From positions 2,600,986-2,664,985 of the forward strand of contig NZ_LT745763.1 of assembly GCF_900166595.1 (NCBI RefSeq): a DNA stretch of 64,000 bases, in the 5' to 3' direction. Position 1 is the stretch's first letter; each line of letters starts with the position of its first letter. A program made the translations under genes and the position numbers. Below are positions 45,101-53,434 of this stretch, piece after piece. The notes beneath the pieces were generated by a model that saw only the letters and a program-made list of their open reading frames with translations, was not told where the DNA came from and searched no databases. Source of the DNA: Virgibacillus dokdonensis (GTDB lineage: Bacteria; Bacillota; Bacilli; Bacillales; Amphibacillaceae).

Positions 45101-46372
45101 CAGCATAATCTTTTTAAACAAGCCCTCAGCTCTTACGTTTTTAGGAACATCAGGTTTTACATCTGGAAACTTGTCATCCGTAATAGGGCCACCGCCAGCA
45201 TCCCAGTTGCCTTCTTTGTCCTTCACTTTGTCAATAACCCAATCAATATCACTGTCATCTGGGTCTAGGTCTAAGATGTTACCTAAAACAAGACTACCGT
45301 CCTCGGGATTGCCGATATCATATTTCCACGACATGATACGCGCCTCTATCAATATCATAGGCTTAATATCTTTGTCTCTAGCAATGCCTGTATCACCAAG
45401 AAACACCTGTTCATGTTCATATCCAGATATGCCGTAAAATGTGATAATATCCATTTCATACTGTGCTTTTGGTTCCTTCTCATCCTGCACAGCCTGCCAT
45501 GTTTTAGCGAGTAGTTTTTCTGGATCTTCTTCCTCGCTATCCTCGAATAATCCAAATCGGTGCATCATTTTGCCTGTTTGGTGGTTAGGTATGCCATGAC
45601 TTTCTAATGCATCCGGATCTCCTACCCACTCCTGCCCTTTTGGCTTATCTACTGGATCACCTTTTTTCTTAGACCAAACAACGTCCCTAAATGTAATTTT
45701 TCTTGTATAGCCTTCATTTTCTGTTTGCAATGATTTACCTTTTCCGTATAAGGCTGTTTTCGGATAGTAAAGCACTGTCCTTGTGATATTTTTAATATCC
45801 TTATCAATCTCAAACCTTTTCCCCGTATCTGATCCCTTACGATGGACAATATCAACATATCTACCAGCAATCTTATTGCCTTTAATCTCGACACGATCAA
45901 CGACTTCTCCGCCCCAAATATCGGTAAGTTCTCCCAAACATTCATAGGCGTTTTTAAAGTAGAAACTAGTGGAGTTTATACCAAGATCAGCCACATTACC
46001 AACTTGCCAGCGTGCATTTTCCAAAATCAGACCTAAAACATATGCAGCATCTTTATCCTGTGGTCTACGTTCCTCTACCATGACATCAGCTAACTCCTGT
46101 ATACCCGGCATACAATTAACAATCTTTTCAGTAGCTTCGCCGTCTCTGTCGTCTACTTCTCTAATCGTAAACAGGCGGAAATCTCCTTTTAAATCACGAA
46201 AAGCCACTTGATTACCACCAACTAAATACTCAGCATCGCTATCAGATGCAGGGTAATTGATTAAAAAAGAGACAGGCATTTCTACCGTCTCCTCGAAATC
46301 AGCTTTTATATAGTTGTCAGTGATTGCTAGCAAGTTATCGTATTTGTCAAAGATATATAATTTTTCTTTCAC
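42101..46372 (-). CDS. tail-associated spike/fibre protein with S74-type C-terminus
   Basis: 1423 residues from the GTG at 46372, placed by AGGTGG eight bases upstream. The N-terminal 390 residues are the tail-hub (Prophage_tail/Tal-like) domain (FRDLKGDFRLFTIREVDDRD). A fibronectin-III-like domain follows near 410-510 (VPKNVRAEGLFKKIMLSWTF), then about 400 residues of coiled-coil repeats (TDKDGI..L.SHE..I.Q.EKEI..K). A carbohydrate-binding-like module (GGRNLIINSNQSY to KATDWTPAPED) precedes a C-terminal intramolecular chaperone domain (STRDMKENINDFAP, YGPIAEE) that normally cuts itself off after trimer folding. It is the probable host-binding protein. Confidence 0.88.
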   Translation of the reverse strand: MKEKLYIFDKYDNLLAITDNYIKADFEETVEMPVSFLINYPASDSDAEYLVGGNQVAFRDLKGDFRLFTIREVDDRDGEATEKIVNCMPGIQELADVMVEERRPQDKDAAYVLGLILENARWQVGNVADLGINSTSFYFKNAYECLGELTDIWGGEVVDRVEIKGNKIAGRYVDIVHRKGSDTGKRFEIDKDIKNITRTVLYYPKTALYGKGKSLQTENEGYTRKITFRDVVWSKKKGDPVDKPKGQEWVGDPDALESHGIPNHQTGKMMHRFGLFEDSEEEDPEKLLAKTWQAVQDEKEPKAQYEMDIITFYGISGYEHEQVFLGDTGIARDKDIKPMILIEARIMSWKYDIGNPEDGSLVLGNILDLDPDDSDIDWVIDKVKDKEGNWDAGGGPITDDKFPDVKPDVPKNVRAEGLFKKIMLSWTFESTYAIAAYEVFASKTNGFAPDPTNLVFRGKVGGYNFDADTDEKWYFRVRAVNTHGTASEYSEQVSASTVQLDLPDIEDIVPDFIEYSIYKGKEAPSPKDYKYWLDTSKEPNILRHWNGEDWKPLAPTSADELGAVAMEDYQEKVSQIVSDLADKVGAEWVNGQLVKKADKEIVDEVKADLAEKVNAEWVNGQLVSKVNKDDVYTIEQVDTRFNNVVSKTTYETDKDGIVENLQSHETMIKQNEKEIESKASSTEYNSLKNRVDTAETSITQNAKEIKSKAELETVNVITGRVESAESSITQNAKEIASKVSGEQYKKDKDGIIRDLESHESRIIQTEKDITAKVDNKQYKQDKQSLETSINKNSAAIQINAEGIASKVDNTTYNTDKQGIITDINSNKSTIEQQADMIRSKVDATYVKGELGKIEVGGRNLIINSNQSYKTVKAGIWYYHIQTRDLEEMGLKPGDEITLSFTAKLPKDAPAYINPRFTWFYPDGRFHESNRGEKKIYPGEEKRLTHTAIIPEDCYKLNFAVQRSDAGSDASELLFEIKHEMAEKGNKATDWTPAPEDTDKKIESVEHYASEIEQTAKGVEQEFSAIKTDYEKFKSTANSTFKQQADLIEGKVTETTYNKDMDNMTMRVSTAESTIKQHADRIESKVSKNGVVSSINQSPEQIKINAQRVSIDGDLVVRNGKVYIKDGVITNDLIASNAKIDFAKIANVRVTNAMISSVTADKIKSGIIDANKVLIRVKNGTQAIQIDDKGFESVDSRGRVRIHIGVRDIAGKGQSDPSTIRFFSGNGSDAASVGMNVNNDFIIGSQNNDVSTSLYSGKRMLYKADAHRFWFNQGPSSNYWEFNDYKDGDGDWHPRIYSNRSAGGYVGIKSRRLWRVYTNYLHCKDTIKLSTRDMKENINDFAPEMAQNIFDQIKIKSYHYKNDDKQSSRCRKSYGPIAEESPKEILDEQGDALVQDNYINVIAGALKYQQQRIDELEKIIKGES

Positions 46373-46374
46373 TC

Positions 46375-46707
46375 CTACAACCACCTTTCCGTATATTCAA
46401 CCTCTAATTGCATTGTTGGCACCGTCTTAATCTCGTTATATCCCGGCTCCAATTTAAAAAAATCTGCATAACGCAGATCGACTGTTTCCATTTGCAAACG
46501 TCCATTAATAAATACTTTACGCTTGTCAAAGTCTATTTTTACCACATCGTTTTTCTTAAAGTTATAATGTATTCGCAATATCTCATCTCTGCAACTAAGC
46601 TGCATATAAGGTATTTCATCTTTAATAACAGCCATAATAAAAGGTGCTGTATCAGCTGTACCTTTGACAGTAACCTCATTCGTTTGAGACATTTCAATCC
46701 AACGCAT
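46375..46707 (-). CDS. C-terminal half of the distal tail protein (Dit), split gene
   Basis: 110 residues resembling the second domain of siphovirus distal tail proteins: TVKGTADTAPFIMAVI, VVKIDFDKRKVFINGRLQ, a D-F-F-K-L-E-P-G-YN turn and the final EVEYTERW. Normally this follows the N-terminal Dit domain in one chain of about 250 residues. Here the N-terminal domain is a separate gene (47221-47688) and a coiled-coil gene lies between them. The start overlaps the coiled-coil stop (TAATG) after GAAGGTGAA. Confidence 0.75.
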   Translation of the reverse strand: MRWIEMSQTNEVTVKGTADTAPFIMAVIKDEIPYMQLSCRDEILRIHYNFKKNDVVKIDFDKRKVFINGRLQMETVDLRYADFFKLEPGYNEIKTVPTMQLEVEYTERWL

Positions 46708-47231
46708 TAAGCTTCACCTTCTGGTGGGGTTTCGGATTCTTTCAGTAAGTTTTCTAAAGCTGTAAGGCGATTGCCATATTCGGTTAATTGAGTTTGCATT
46801 GCTTCAATAGAATTTTTATTTTCCTGTGCTTTGCTTTTTACCTCGCTTAAACCATTCTGAATAACATCTAAAGTTTGGTTAATAGTTGCAATGTCCTTAT
46901 TAATTTCACTAATGTTGCTTTCGTTTGCGTTGATTCTGCTTTTATTACTAGCAATCTCACTTTTGTTAGTAGCCACATTTTTGTTTACTGTAGATAAACC
47001 ACTCTCTAATGTAGATACGTCTTTTTTAGTATTATCTAAGCTTGATCGCAAGTTAGAAACGTCCTGCTTGGTCTTATCTAAACTAGATTGCAATGACGCC
47101 GTTTTATCCTGCAACTGTTTTGTGGCTGCGTCTATCTTATCCGCATTTTGTGCAAAGTTAGCAATAGATACGTCTATCTTGTCCGTTATTTCTGGCTTTA
47201 CTAGTTTTAAATTTGGTGTATTAAGAGCCAA
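46707..47231 (-). CDS. coiled-coil protein inserted between the Dit halves
   Basis: 174 residues. The N-terminus ALNTPNLKLVKPEITDKIDV, with NADKIDAATK, resembles the start of phage tail-fibre/baseplate proteins that dock on the tail. The rest is an almost unbroken Asn/Ser/Lys-rich coiled coil (STVNKNVATNKSEIASNKSR), ending TPPEGEA. Both junctions with the Dit pieces overlap (11 bases upstream, one base downstream), so the three are translated together. Confidence 0.7.
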   Translation of the reverse strand: MALNTPNLKLVKPEITDKIDVSIANFAQNADKIDAATKQLQDKTASLQSSLDKTKQDVSNLRSSLDNTKKDVSTLESGLSTVNKNVATNKSEIASNKSRINANESNISEINKDIATINQTLDVIQNGLSEVKSKAQENKNSIEAMQTQLTEYGNRLTALENLLKESETPPEGEA

Positions 47232-47688
47232 TTAAATCCCTCCAACTCTGTCCTGCATATTCTTCCCAAGTATATTTTTTTAAAGCGATTGTTTTGTGGG
47301 GTTGACCGTATTTGTATGGGTCTGGGCAAACAAAGTTAATTGTTCCATTACCCCAATAAGTCAATTCTTCTAAATCCAGCCCACCTTCAACAGCAGCATA
47401 ATAAGTACGATCTGGTTCATCACTAAATATCAACGCTTTAGGTTCTTTAGTCACCAACCAAGCCGCCATATCTTCTTTTACTTTTTGCAAGTCAGGTATT
47501 CCGTCATGCTCTATTAAAACAGGAACAGTTATTTCTCTAACTTCCATCCCTGTTCTAATTAATTTTTCACCAGCAAGTCTAGGGTGTTTTGTCGTCACCC
47601 TATTTAATGGCGCCCATGCAGGTCTTTCTCTACCTCTTATAATCTTTATATAAGGTTTTTTAATACCATTAAACGTAAAATAATTCAA
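47221..47688 (-). CDS. N-terminal half of the distal tail protein (Dit), split gene
   Basis: 155 residues of the siphovirus distal-tail type: YFTFNGIKKPYIKIIRGRER, EVREITVPVLIEHDG, KEDMAAWLVTKEPKALIFSD, and the marker FVCPDPYKYG. It ends LIGS where a normal Dit would continue into its second beta-sandwich. It follows the tape-measure gene by 14 bases. Dit forms the hexameric ring joining the tail tube to the baseplate. Confidence 0.8.
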   Translation of the reverse strand: MNYFTFNGIKKPYIKIIRGRERPAWAPLNRVTTKHPRLAGEKLIRTGMEVREITVPVLIEHDGIPDLQKVKEDMAAWLVTKEPKALIFSDEPDRTYYAAVEGGLDLEELTYWGNGTINFVCPDPYKYGQPHKTIALKKYTWEEYAGQSWRDLIGS

Positions 47689-47702
47689 TTAAATCAGCCC
47701 TC

Positions 47703-50700
47703 TCATGACAAACGAGGTTGCATTTTTTTAGTGTAGTTATTGCGTTTCTGTAGTTGGGTTAATTCGGGTTCAATTTCTCTTGCAAAAGTTTTTTTATCCA
47801 AATACACATTATTATCCTTAGCAAGTATCTGCATTAAGATATTATTTTGCTCTAATGTTGCATCTAGTAAGTCTTTGGTGTAATCTTTGCTCTTATTACC
47901 ACTACTAGGAGCAGGAACCTCAACCGTTGTTTTACTATCTTTAGCATTTAAAGCCAACAAAGCCATAAACTCATTGTTTCGTAGTTTACTTGGCTCAACA
48001 AGGCTTTGCCAGTCTTTTGTACCCTGAGCGTATTTTGGAGCTGATTTTAATATACGTTTAGTCTCTCTTGCAGGTAATACGTGCGTACCCTTTGGTAGGT
48101 TGGGGTATAGAGTTGGTCTGTCGGCACTTAAAAACATCTTGCCATTAGGTAATCGTGCTAACTCATTACCAGCATTATTCCCTTTACCGTCACCAAGTAC
48201 TGCATGCCCTCCAGGGTGCCCGCTTGGTGGTGTACCATGTGCCCAAAACTTTAATGCACTCAACCCTTTACCGACAAAATTAATTACTTTGGTAACAGGG
48301 TTTTCTGCTTTTCTGTCTAAAGAAGCAATAGAGCCATTGTCATCAGCTTTTACGGGCTTTTCTATCATCTTCATTGCGCGCTTATTTAAGTCATAAATAG
48401 TATTCATGTCTGTGACGTCAACTTCTTTAGTAACATCTTTACTCGCTTCTTTGGTGCGTCTATATTCAAGTGTGATACCTCTATCGGTTTTCTTGTTGTT
48501 ATTGTCGATTTTCCCGCCTTGCCTATCAATCGCTTTAGAGCCTAGGTTTATTTCGTCCTTCACTTGATCCCATAACCCTGCTTCTTTTAGGATTTTCTTA
48601 AGCACATCATCATTTTTACCAATCTTAGTATCGAGTTCAGAGATTTGGTTCCTGATTTCTTGCTTATTCAATCCTTGTTGCTTTCCGTTTTTTATAAGGT
48701 TTTCACGCTCTTTTAAATGTTCGTTGTTTTTGTTTTGAATCTGCTTTACAATGTTACCTTCTTCTACTTTAATTTCTGCTTTTTCAGCTAGGTTTTTTAT
48801 ATCCTGTTGTTCTTCTTGTGACAGCTTAGTGAGTTTGGTATCTAGCAAAGAGTTGATGTTATTATAGAGACCCAATTCTTCAAAAATATATAACTTTGCT
48901 TCTTGCTGTTTAGTATTTGAAGCAACCAACTTGTCATAACGTTTTTGTTCTTCAATTGTGAGTTCGCCGTTTTTCTGGCGCTTCTGTTCAAGTGCAAGAA
49001 TTTCTTCACTATTTTTTGCAATGGATTGATCGAGTTGCGCTAACCCTTTTTGCCCTTCTTCGTTAATCCCTACTTGTTTGAGGACAATGTTAGTCATCTC
49101 CATATTGAGAGCACTTATTTTTTCTAATTCCTCATCATTCTTTGCAATTTTTTCATTTAGAGCATCTCTTTGTCCTTTGATTGCTTCTAACCCTTGACCA
49201 ATACCATCCTTGATGTAACCCACTATGATTTCTTCTTCTCTTTTTAACTCATTTAACTTCTCCTGGTCTCCTCTGTGCAAAAGTTGCTGTTGCTTTATTT
49301 CAGAGTGGCGTTCGCGGAGAGTGTCATTTCTTTCTTTTTCGCTCATAGCTTCCAGGTTTCGTAGTTCCTTTGACTTTTTATCAAGTTCCGCTATTTCTTC
49401 TTTTAGCCCCTTGTTGCTTTTAAGGATTTTACCTTTGTTTTCTTCCGCTATAACTAATTCATCGGACAATTCCTGCCTTGACATTTCGTAGAGAGATTGC
49501 ACATACTCTTTTACTTCATCTGTATTTTTTGCAAAAGCATTACCTTGTTCGCTTACTTGTGTTTTAACATCTGGTGACTGATCAATGATTTTTTCATTTG
49601 CTTTAAACAGTTTTTTAAGCTCATCTTTTGATAACCCTGATTTTTGGGCAAGGTAATCATACTGCTTTTGTAACTCGGCGATCTCTCCAGGATTGCTAGA
49701 TTGAGATATTCTTATATTCAGATCATTTAGCTCAGCTAGTTGTTCATTGCTTATTTTTGCTTTACTTGATAGCCTGTCAAATGTATCAGCGCTTTTATCA
49801 AGTTCTATCGCTTGATCATTTAAAGATTTAGCTACATCAAGGTTAGCCTTCTCGGTCTCTTTAGATTTTTCGGTTAGCTTATAAATGCCAATACCTAGCG
49901 CCGCAACTCCAGCAATAGCTAATCCAACAACACCGCCTTTACCCAAACTTGCAATAGACGCGGCTGTTCCTGTACCTTTCGCTACGCCGATAGTTTTTGA
50001 TAATCCTCCCATGCCTTGCATTAACATTCCTGTACCCATTGTTAATTTTCCAAAGATACTCAAAACAGGACCAGCAGCAGCTGATAATAAACCAAACTTC
50101 ACAATATTCTCCTGAGTTTTAGGGCTTAATTCCGCAAACCAATTGGTTAAATCTTTTAATAGGTCAATAGTCGTCTCAATCGTTGGCTTTAAATTTTTGT
50201 ACATCTCTATAAATAGATCCTGTAACATGGACTTTAACTCTTTAATGCTACCAGCAACATTGTCCTGCATAGTATCAGCCATTTCACTAGCAGCGCCTTC
50301 AGAACCTTCAATAGCACTTGTTAATTTTTCATAATCTCCTTCGGATGCGTTAACTACTGCAAGCGCTCCTGACATAGCTTCTTTACCAAATATAGTTGCG
50401 GCTGCAGCCGCTTGTTGTTTCTTGTCCAACTTACCAAGGTTTTTACGCAAGTCTTTCATTACATCATCAAATGATTTCATTTTTCCATTCGAATCCGTTA
50501 GAGAAATGTTATATTTATCCATAGCTTTTTTCATTTGCTTTGTTGGTTTTGATAAGTTAGTCATCATAGTACGTAATGCAGTACCTGATTTTTCACCCTT
50601 AATACCAGCGTTGGCCATTAGACCAATCGCTTTTGACGTATCCTCCATTGTGTAGCCCAACGCACCTGCAACGGGAGCAGCATATTGAAATGCTAACCCC

Positions 50701-51605
50701 AACCCTTTAACATCAGTGTTTGCTTTAGAGGATGTAGCAGCTAAAATATCAGCCATGCGAGTACTCTCTTTGGCAGACTCACCAAATGCTGTTAATCCGT
50801 CTGTCACAATATCCGACACGCTCGCTAAATCTTCACCAGATGCGGCTGCCAAGTCCATAACACCAGAAATACCATCCATCATTTCCGTGGCATCCCAACC
50901 AGCTAGTGACATGTAATAAAAAGCATCGCTTGTTTCTTTAGCACTAAACACAGAGGTTTTGCCCATTTCTCGTGCTTTTGTTTCTAAGTTCTTCATTTCT
51001 TCAGCACTAGCACCAGAAACAGCTTTAACTTTAGACATACCAGCTTCAAAATCCATGCCTGTTTTTATGGCGGCTCCACCAACAATTCCAAGTGGTAAGG
51101 TTACATTTCGGTTTAATGTACTACCGATATCACTCATGCCTGATCCAAAGTTTTTTACTTTTGAACCTGTATTGTGTAATTTGTCCCCCATTTTCGTCCA
51201 ATTTGAATTGGCAATGCGCTGTTCTTCTTTTAACTTGGCCAATTCATCTTTGGTACGTTCCACATAGCGTTCTAAGTTGTTTAAGGATGCAGCTTGGTTG
51301 TTGTATTCCTTCGCTGCCTTTTCCGCTTCGGTGGATCCTTCGCCGTATTCATCTACCATTTTTCGATATGACTTATACGCTTTATCAGTAACTGCTCTTT
51401 GTACTTCTAATTTTTTATTAAGTCCTTTTAATCGAGTCTCATATTTGCCAACCGATCTATCACTGCGGTCAAAAGCAGACATATTAGCTTTCATTTCGCT
51501 ATTAACCGTTTTAAGTCTGGACTTTAAATCATCCAAGCCGCTATTTACTTTCATGGTTTCGAGATCAAGGCCAATGGATAAGCCTTCAAGACGTTCCGTC
51601 ATCAT
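47703..51605 (-). CDS. tail tape measure protein
   Basis: 1300 residues, the second-longest phage gene. An N-terminal coiled coil (SVGKYETRLKGLNKKLEV) leads to the TP901-type tape-measure core (ALGYTMEDTSKAIGLMANAG, GEKSGTALRTMMTNLSKPT). A hydrophobic segment (about 520-580) and about 400 residues of further coiled coil follow. Tape-measure length sets the length of the tail tube. Two adjacent ATG codons follow GGAGG; the second may be the true start. It lies after gpG/gpGT as in other siphoviruses. Confidence 0.93.
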   Translation of the reverse strand: MMTERLEGLSIGLDLETMKVNSGLDDLKSRLKTVNSEMKANMSAFDRSDRSVGKYETRLKGLNKKLEVQRAVTDKAYKSYRKMVDEYGEGSTEAEKAAKEYNNQAASLNNLERYVERTKDELAKLKEEQRIANSNWTKMGDKLHNTGSKVKNFGSGMSDIGSTLNRNVTLPLGIVGGAAIKTGMDFEAGMSKVKAVSGASAEEMKNLETKAREMGKTSVFSAKETSDAFYYMSLAGWDATEMMDGISGVMDLAAASGEDLASVSDIVTDGLTAFGESAKESTRMADILAATSSKANTDVKGLGLAFQYAAPVAGALGYTMEDTSKAIGLMANAGIKGEKSGTALRTMMTNLSKPTKQMKKAMDKYNISLTDSNGKMKSFDDVMKDLRKNLGKLDKKQQAAAAATIFGKEAMSGALAVVNASEGDYEKLTSAIEGSEGAASEMADTMQDNVAGSIKELKSMLQDLFIEMYKNLKPTIETTIDLLKDLTNWFAELSPKTQENIVKFGLLSAAAGPVLSIFGKLTMGTGMLMQGMGGLSKTIGVAKGTGTAASIASLGKGGVVGLAIAGVAALGIGIYKLTEKSKETEKANLDVAKSLNDQAIELDKSADTFDRLSSKAKISNEQLAELNDLNIRISQSSNPGEIAELQKQYDYLAQKSGLSKDELKKLFKANEKIIDQSPDVKTQVSEQGNAFAKNTDEVKEYVQSLYEMSRQELSDELVIAEENKGKILKSNKGLKEEIAELDKKSKELRNLEAMSEKERNDTLRERHSEIKQQQLLHRGDQEKLNELKREEEIIVGYIKDGIGQGLEAIKGQRDALNEKIAKNDEELEKISALNMEMTNIVLKQVGINEEGQKGLAQLDQSIAKNSEEILALEQKRQKNGELTIEEQKRYDKLVASNTKQQEAKLYIFEELGLYNNINSLLDTKLTKLSQEEQQDIKNLAEKAEIKVEEGNIVKQIQNKNNEHLKERENLIKNGKQQGLNKQEIRNQISELDTKIGKNDDVLKKILKEAGLWDQVKDEINLGSKAIDRQGGKIDNNNKKTDRGITLEYRRTKEASKDVTKEVDVTDMNTIYDLNKRAMKMIEKPVKADDNGSIASLDRKAENPVTKVINFVGKGLSALKFWAHGTPPSGHPGGHAVLGDGKGNNAGNELARLPNGKMFLSADRPTLYPNLPKGTHVLPARETKRILKSAPKYAQGTKDWQSLVEPSKLRNNEFMALLALNAKDSKTTVEVPAPSSGNKSKDYTKDLLDATLEQNNILMQILAKDNNVYLDKKTFAREIEPELTQLQKRNNYTKKMQPRLS

Positions 51606-51630
51606 TTTACCTCCTCTCTTTGGAGATAAT

Positions 51631-51664
51631 AAAAAGCCCTAACCGCCAAACGCGGCGATTAAGG
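51631..51664 (-). terminator. hairpin at the end of gpGT, before the tape measure
   Basis: Minus strand CCTTAATCGCC-GCGTTT-GGCGGTTAGGG (11 bp with G-U pairs) followed by CTTTTT. It spans the stop codon of the frameshifted gpGT reading frame and could lower transcription into the tape-measure gene. Confidence 0.7.
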
Positions 51665-52186
51665 ACTTTTCTTTTTTCGGTTTATTTTTATCTTTTAATA
51701 TTTTTGCGACAAAATGGATGGGCATATCTAATATATCATTGATGTCTTTCCCTTTTTCCATCATGTCTACGATGAGTTTATCCATATATTCTGCTTGTTT
51801 GGCTAAAGAAAAGTCCTCATCGTTTAACCGTTCTTCGCCAGGTAGTTTTTTGTATCATTACTTTGTTGGCCGTGAGCCACGAATAACACTTGTTCGTATA
51901 ACACGTTTTTTCCATCGGGTGCATGGAGTCGTTCGTAAATATCATCTTTAGTAAATTTCCCTGCATAAATTTCATTTGCTACAAAGTCTGCTAATTTATC
52001 AAACTTATCTGTTTCAGTCATTTCCGTATCTGTTTCCAAATCATCAAACAGTTGAATCGCATCTCTACACACCCGAAACGGAATAAAGGCAGGTGTCCAA
52101 TGTTTTTCAATTTCCACCTCTCCACCTTTCATGACTTCCTCTGGGTTCTTCACTAATTCGATCAGGTTTCGTTTTAAATTAGCCAT
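51639..52186 (-). CDS. gpGT tail assembly chaperone fusion made by -1 frameshift
   Basis: After residue 113 of gpG, a one-base backward slip at A AAA AAC (51845-51851) lets ribosomes continue in the -1 frame. That frame reads KKLPGEERLNDEDFSLAKQA, later DINDILDMPIHFVAKILKDK, and stops at 51639. The fusion has 182 residues. The added T domain starts with no initiation codon of its own and is rich in Lys/Glu, as in other phages. gpG and gpGT normally coat the tape measure protein during tail assembly. The arrangement directly upstream of the tape-measure gene is the expected one. Confidence 0.88.
51824..52186 (-). CDS. gpG tail assembly chaperone
   Basis: 120 residues read without frameshift. 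LIELVKNPEEVMKGGEVEIE, a central FRVCRDAIQLFDDL and the ending SNDTKNYLAKNG fit the tail-assembly chaperone G position between major tail protein and tape measure. The stop at 51824 lies 21 bases beyond the slippery site, so both short and long products share the first 113 residues. Confidence 0.8.
   Translation of the reverse strand: MANLKRNLIELVKNPEEVMKGGEVEIEKHWTPAFIPFRVCRDAIQLFDDLETDTEMTETDKFDKLADFVANEIYAGKFTKDDIYERLHAPDGKNVLYEQVLFVAHGQQSNDTKNYLAKNG
51845..51851 (-). promoter_or_regulatory. programmed -1 frameshift slippery heptamer
   Basis: A AAA AAC in the zero frame of gpG fits X XXY YYZ exactly. After a slip of -1 the next 68 codons are open. No obvious strong pseudoknot is visible directly downstream; the nearest hairpin I see is the one spanning the gpGT stop. 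Confidence 0.88.
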
Positions 52187-52206
52187 TTTATTTCCTCCTA
52201 AATATA

Positions 52207-52234
52207 AAAGAGCAAGGGATTTACCATGCTCTTA
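52207..52234 (-). terminator. hairpin between the collagen-like gene and gpG
   Basis: Minus strand AAGAGCA...TGCTCTT stem followed by TTAT, overlapping the end of the gene at 52232. Probably a partial terminator or mRNA-processing hairpin. Confidence 0.5.
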
Positions 52235-52786
52235 TGATCCTGCACCTTCTAGCGCTTCAATTCTTGCTATAATGTCGTTATACTGTGCTTCAGTTCCAAA
52301 GCCATCTTTTCCTGCATTCCCTTTGTCACCTTTAGCACCTTTCAATGAGTTTAACCACTCTTGTTCTGTTCCTTCAAAACCATTGTCTACTGCAATTTCA
52401 TATGCTGACTTACCGTTTTTTCCTGGATCACCTTTTTCACCAGACCCTCCACTAGATTGTCTGACTAAATTGGCGATTTCTCCTGCTTTTACAGCATCTG
52501 TTACGTAACCAATTCCTTCCCCAGCAGATCCGACAATGACACCGCCATCTCCTGCTTCCACATATTGGCCTGCAGTTAAATCCTCCCCTGCTTCTACGTT
52601 CCATATCGGCTTATCTCTCATGGTTACGGTGACGGCTTGACTTTCTTTGAGATCGCCTGTAGACACAAAGTCTGGTGATCCTCCTGCTGCAGTAATAGAT
52701 AAATGTGGGGCACCGTTACCACCTGTCATAGATAGTAAGCGATTAGCTGGTATGTCTTGGGTTACAATTGCATCAAAAGTACTCAT
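52232..52786 (-). CDS. tail-module protein with collagen-like segment
   Basis: 184 residues. The first 110 are beta-rich (HLSITAAGGSPDFVSTGDL, GQYVEAGDGGVIVGSAGEGI) and resemble small capsid/tail decoration domains. Then GEKGDPGKNG, the phage-fibre motif SAYEIAVDNGFEGTEQEWLN, and KGAKGDKGNAGKDG give short Gly-x-y collagen runs, ending in a short coiled coil. Its start overlaps the major-tail-protein stop. A fibre-like protein here, rather than at the tail tip, suggests decoration of the tail tube. Confidence 0.7.
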   Translation of the reverse strand: MSTFDAIVTQDIPANRLLSMTGGNGAPHLSITAAGGSPDFVSTGDLKESQAVTVTMRDKPIWNVEAGEDLTAGQYVEAGDGGVIVGSAGEGIGYVTDAVKAGEIANLVRQSSGGSGEKGDPGKNGKSAYEIAVDNGFEGTEQEWLNSLKGAKGDKGNAGKDGFGTEAQYNDIIARIEALEGAGS

Positions 52787-53403
52787 TATCCTTCTACACC
52801 TCCGCCAGTTTCTGTTCCATTTTCACTTGGATAAGCTTGCCCAAATACTTTCATAAATAACGCATCGCGGTTTATAGTCTCGCCTTTTGCATCTCTAGCA
52901 AAAAGCACTGATTTTTCTTCAATAAACCCTTCTACTTTTCGATCCATAAATTGAGCTGTAATTTCCTCAGAACTATACTCCACGCCTTCTCCCTTTGTGT
53001 TTCCAGTTACTGATGGGCGAGTAAATATGCCTTTAGGTAATCCTACGTACTCACGAGATCCATCTTCAAAAGTTTTGGCAAAGATAACAGCAACATAAGG
53101 TGGATTATCATTGCTACCTGTAGCTGTTACTCCGTCAACAGTTTCCCAACCAAGTAAGTTCTCTTTATCTTCAATTGGGATTTTATGAAACCCTGCAGTA
53201 ACGGACACATCTCCACCAGATACAGCTATTTCTGCGGTTTGGTTATCCCCGTAAGCTCTAACTGGCTCTTGTGGCATTTCTACTGTAATGGTCTGCAAAA
53301 ACTTTACTCTCTCAACATAATCAGCGATGACATTATCACCTACTGCACCGTAATAAAATTCATTCACTCCTGTAGAAGCACGGTAATTCTTTTGTTCTGC
53401 CAA
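52786..53403 (-). CDS. major tail tube protein
   Basis: 205 residues from the TTG at 53403, eight bases after AAGGAG. GVNEFYYGAVGDNVIADYVE, FLQTITVEMPQEPVRAYGDN and the RDALFMKVF C-terminal part match phi13-type major tail proteins. Its position between the tail-completion genes and the chaperones supports the call. Confidence 0.85.
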   Translation of the reverse strand: MAEQKNYRASTGVNEFYYGAVGDNVIADYVERVKFLQTITVEMPQEPVRAYGDNQTAEIAVSGGDVSVTAGFHKIPIEDKENLLGWETVDGVTATGSNDNPPYVAVIFAKTFEDGSREYVGLPKGIFTRPSVTGNTKGEGVEYSSEEITAQFMDRKVEGFIEEKSVLFARDAKGETINRDALFMKVFGQAYPSENGTETGGGVEG

Positions 53404-53434
53404 ATTAATCACTCCTTAAAATAAAATAGTCAGC

